DNA of 16,770 nt from Deltaproteobacteria bacterium (GTDB lineage: Bacteria; Desulfobacterota; Desulfomonilia; UBA1062), in contig JAFGTK010000353.1 of the NCBI GenBank assembly GCA_016934135.1, forward strand, positions 1-16,770. Direction: 5' to 3'. The notes beneath the pieces were generated by a model. It was given only the letters and a program-made list of their open reading frames with translations. It ran no database searches and had not been told where the DNA came from. Numbering within the stretch: position 1 is the stretch's first letter; every line of letters begins with the position of its first letter. Positions 15,401 to 16,770 of the stretch are shown here, piece by piece. A program made the position numbers and the translations under genes.

Positions 15401-16030
15401 GCTGAGCTTATCGAGGCGGGCGATGACAAAGGGCATCTCAAGGAAGGCATTGCCGCTGTGTGCTGCTTCAAGCCGGTCATTCGTCATGATCTCGAAAGGC
15501 AGCTGAAACCTGTTATACAGCTCGTCCTGCCATTGTTCAGCAAGGTTTCCAGGGCATACAATCAGGCATCGGTCCATATCTCCTCGAACGAACAATTCTT
15601 TCATGAACAGCCCGGCCATAATGGTCTTTCCTGCTCCTGGGTCGTCGGCGAGCAGAAAACGCAGAGGTTGCTGGGAAAGCATTTCTCCGTATACTGCAGT
15701 GATCTGATGGGGAAGCGGTTCCAGAAGAGATGTGTGGACAGCAAGGTGCGGATCAAAAAGATATGCCAGGTGAATGCGGAAGGCCTCGGACACCAGGCGC
15801 ATCATCTGGGCATCAGCATTGAAACCCCAAATGAGCCCCGGCTTTAGTATTTCAAGCGCAGCCTCACGATCACGAAAAAGAAGTTCGCTCTCTACTTTCC
15901 CTTCGAAATCCTTGTAGGTAAGCTCAATAGCAGAATCTCCGTGCCACTGAATATCGATCACGGTTACTGGCCCTGTGGTTTTTATTCCCCTTACAAGAGA
16001 ACCTCGTTTTAATTCTTCAAGTTTACGCAT
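12452..16030 (-). CDS. SNF2-family helicase with C-terminal DUF3883 domain, 1192 aa
   Basis: A DISARM DrmD-like / HepA-like SNF2 ATPase that should translocate on double-stranded DNA. Motifs are intact: DDPGAGKTIMAG (129-140; motif I, K135), DEAH (230-233; motif II), TATP (267-270; motif III), VATDAAGEGINLQ (567-579; motif V) and QRFGRVHRIGQ (598-608; motif VI). A basic/acidic coiled-coil-like insert at about 395-460 separates the two RecA lobes, and a second charged coil spans roughly 980-1040. The C-terminus is a DUF3883 (NO VEIN C-terminal type) domain: GYDIES (1076-1081) and RFIEVKG (1091-1097). D1078, E1094 and K1096 are laid out as in PD-(D/E)XK nucleases. The ATG at 16030 follows AGAGGAAG. 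It is the first gene of the cassette, about 30 nt from the predicted transcription start, and its stop overlaps the next gene. Confidence 0.94.
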   Translation of the reverse strand: MRKLEELKRGSLVRGIKTTGPVTVIDIQWHGDSAIELTYKDFEGKVESELLFRDREAALEILKPGLIWGFNADAQMMRLVSEAFRIHLAYLFDPHLAVHTSLLEPLPHQITAVYGEMLSQQPLRFLLADDPGAGKTIMAGLFMKELFVRGDMDRCLIVCPGNLAEQWQDELYNRFQLPFEIMTNDRLEAAHSGNAFLEMPFVIARLDKLSRNEDVQAKLLQSDWDLVVCDEAHKMSASFFGKEIKETKRYKLGKLISGLTRHFLLMTATPHNGKEEDFQLFLALLDGDRFEGKFRDGVHVVDTSDLMRRMVKEKLLKFDGTPLFPERLAYTVGYKLSDLEAGLYEEVTNYVREEFNRADALENDGRRGTIGFALTILQRRLASSPEAIYKSLLRRRERLERRLREEELLKRGEQARIAEAGQFKTLNEEYFEDLEDATDAEVEEIEDEIIDKATAAQTIAELKIEIDILKRLEDLALRVRNSGTDKKWEELSKLLQDNNDMFDPSGARRKLIIFTEHRDTLNYLTTRIRTLLGRAESVINIHGGMGREDRKKAEEGFKQDKNVLVLVATDAAGEGINLQRAHLMVNYDLPWNPNRIEQRFGRVHRIGQSEVCHLWNLVAEETREGDVYRTLLRKLETERSALGGAVFDVLGKAIGGKELRELLIQAIRYGDKPEVKARLTQQVENALDRDRLQTLLDDKALAHESMDASKVFKIREEMERAEARRLQPHFIASFFLEAFRLLGGTVREREPKRYEIKHVPSLIRSRDRMIGHGYPVLPRYERICFEKDLITISGKPLAEFICPGHPLLDATIDLVKERYRDLLKQGAVFLDENDTSEDIRVLFYLDHSIQDARVDKHGNRRIVSKRLQFVEMDENSKLKNAGYAPYLNYRPLSEEEYSLVSEELEQGWLKSDLESKATTYAITNLVKQHFDEVRKRKEEMVAKTVSAVKDRLTKEISHWDHRANELKAQELAGKTNARINSGKARARADELQTRLEKRLKELDRERQVSPLPPVIIGGALIIPGGLLARLRGIRKAEPSIFAHETKRVEEAAMHAVIAAENALGNSPRDVSTDKCGYDIESIMKDGKGKLRFIEVKGRIAGAATVTVSKNEILTALNKPDDFILALVEVPPTDTFNDADPWKTGENAEPYGNIYNGCTVTYVRRPFTKEPDFEVTSVNYNLAELLAKGEPPR

Positions 16031-16068
16031 AACAAAAACTTCCTCTTAACATTTCATTTCATGTAGCT

Positions 16069-16097
16069 AATCTACTCTGAATATATTTAGATGTCAA
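16069..16097 (-). promoter_or_regulatory. Sigma70-type promoter of the cassette
   Basis: On the minus strand a perfect TTGACA (16097-16092) is followed after exactly 17 bp by TAGATT (16074-16069; 4/6 to TATAAT). Transcription start is expected near 16062, giving a leader of about 32 nt with AGAGGAAG before the helicase ATG at 16030. Confidence 0.7.
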
Positions 16098-16101
16098 AGG
16101 G

Positions 16102-16126
16102 TTGTGGAATATCAAGATTTGTGGAA
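16102..16126. repeat. Two 8-bp direct repeats abutting the promoter
   Basis: TTGTGGAA occurs at 16102-16109 and 16119-16126, a 17-bp period, starting 5 bp upstream of the -35 box. The position suits an activator or repressor site. Two 8-mers this close could be chance, so this is only suggestive. Confidence 0.4.
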
Positions 16127-16770
16127 CAAGGCTGTATGGGTCACTTGGTGATAGACGTTGCAGGTTAGGAAAAGAAAGCAGTGTGGTATTGGAAAACGGC
16201 ACTAGAAATGATTTGCCTTGCAGAGACAAAACGTATCCTGGATAACACTTCTCATATAAGTCCATATATCTTCCCAAATGCCCCTTCAAAGATTTGCTTG
16301 AGTATCATTATAGTTTCTTTTCCGATTAGTGTTTTCAGGGGTAAGCCATGCTTGACTGTGAGTTCTTTTTCTCAGATCTTTATTGTGAGAATCGTACATA
16401 GCTTTCCCTGCTGCAACAAATAGCAGACCAAAAAGGCAGATCTGTAAGGATTCAAGAATATCCATCACGATTCACCATGGCTATTCACGTATTATTCTCT
16501 CGCCTCAATACCAAAGACATTCCTGCTCTTTTCGATCAGTTCACTTATCTGTCCTGTACCTATTTCGATATGCTGCCCTCCTTTGGTGTCCCGCCATCCT
16601 GCCATTGCCAACTTTGTGAGTTTCAGACAATGAGGCGAAGAAGGCCAGGTGAATGGCCCTGCCCCGGTATTCAAGCGCCGAACCGGTTATGTTTCTGCCC
16701 CGGAAACGGACATCCCATCCGTGACCGACCGAACGATACCGGGTCATATCACACCCGGCTATGCTCTCGA
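16127..16770. other. Region upstream of the cassette without a supportable gene
   Basis: 16127-16490 is AT-rich. A 60-codon minus frame (16286-16468, ATG possible at 16465) would start with one hydrophobic helix (ICLFGLLFVAAGKAMY) and end basic, but it has no convincing ribosome site and I do not call it. 16490-16770 is GC-richer and open in two overlapping minus frames at once (16492-16674 and 16541-16747), which is what GC-rich non-coding or relic DNA looks like. It holds a small hairpin, GGCCA-GGTGAA-TGGCC, at 16643-16658. Nothing recognisable continues off the end of the window. Confidence 0.5.

Noticed and set aside
2480..16030. Assignment as a standard DISARM or BREX locus
   Set aside because: The helicase is DrmD-like and a methyltransferase is present, but I see no drmA or drmB (DUF1998) helicase-pair genes and no PglZ or BrxL; the DUF1156/DUF499 pair points to a separate type.
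16059..16289. 76-codon minus-strand frame upstream of the helicase
   Set aside because: It starts with TTG without a ribosome site, contains the TTGACA/TAGATT promoter near its end, and has no coding-like composition.
16286..16468. 60-codon minus-strand frame with one hydrophobic helix
   Set aside because: The topology is plausible for a small membrane protein, but the start (GTG 16468 or ATG 16465) has no convincing Shine-Dalgarno and no family resemblance.
16492..16747. Two overlapping minus-strand frames of 60 and 68 codons
   Set aside because: Same-strand overlapping openness in GC-rich DNA is expected by chance; neither has a good ribosome site or recognisable domain.

Overview
The window looks like a bacterial chromosome segment of moderate GC content. 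Genes start with ATG (one possible GTG), have Shine-Dalgarno sites and are tightly coupled. The dispersed hairpin repeats and the DUF169 gene recall anaerobic Desulfobacterota-type genomes, but that guess rests on general impression and no taxonomic marker gene is present.

Layout. (1) 1-1307: a DUF169 gene on the plus strand whose 5' end is missing. It is bordered on both sides by copies of a 27-bp repeat, followed by a strong hairpin and about 345 bp with no gene I can support. (2) 1308-16030: everything is on the minus strand and reads as one defence-type cassette. In transcription order it encodes: an SNF2-family helicase with a C-terminal DUF3883 (NO VEIN-type, nuclease-like) domain, 1192 aa; a DUF4062 / GHKL-ATPase / winged-helix protein, 523 aa; an unrecognised protein, 165 aa; an unrecognised protein with a possible degenerate phospholipase-D-like N-terminus, 551 aa; a DUF1156 zinc-ribbon DNA methyltransferase, 921 aa; a Swt1-type HEPN-DUF499 ATPase, 1097 aa; an unrecognised small protein, 126 aa; and an unrecognised protein, 235 aa. 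Three junctions are 4-bp ATGA stop/start overlaps and two are gaps of 16-18 bp, so the core is translationally coupled. (3) 16031-16770: promoter region and about 640 bp with no supportable gene.

Control. A good sigma70-type promoter (TTGACA, 17 bp, TAGATT) sits directly before the helicase, with two direct repeats just upstream of its -35. The only long gap inside the cassette (10702-10883) holds a perfect TATAAT, a dyad over the -35 position and a pair of 15-bp direct repeats, so the 165-aa gene and its followers probably have a second promoter.

How the genes may work together (inference). The methyltransferase would mark host DNA. The DUF499 ATPase and SNF2 helicase would recognise or translocate on unmarked DNA. 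The DUF3883 and HEPN domains are the best candidates for the DNA- and RNA-cutting activities. The DUF4062-GHKL-wHTH protein looks like a sensor or regulator. This resembles DISARM and BREX in logic, but I see no DISARM drmA/drmB-type gene and no BREX PglZ. DUF1156/DUF499/helicase neighbourhoods are known from defence-island surveys; I cannot tell from sequence alone whether this exact set has been tested or named. The two AT-richer genes at the 3' end (126 and 235 aa) look like a later, variable addition, and the end of the 126-aa frame has been rewritten by a hairpin repeat.
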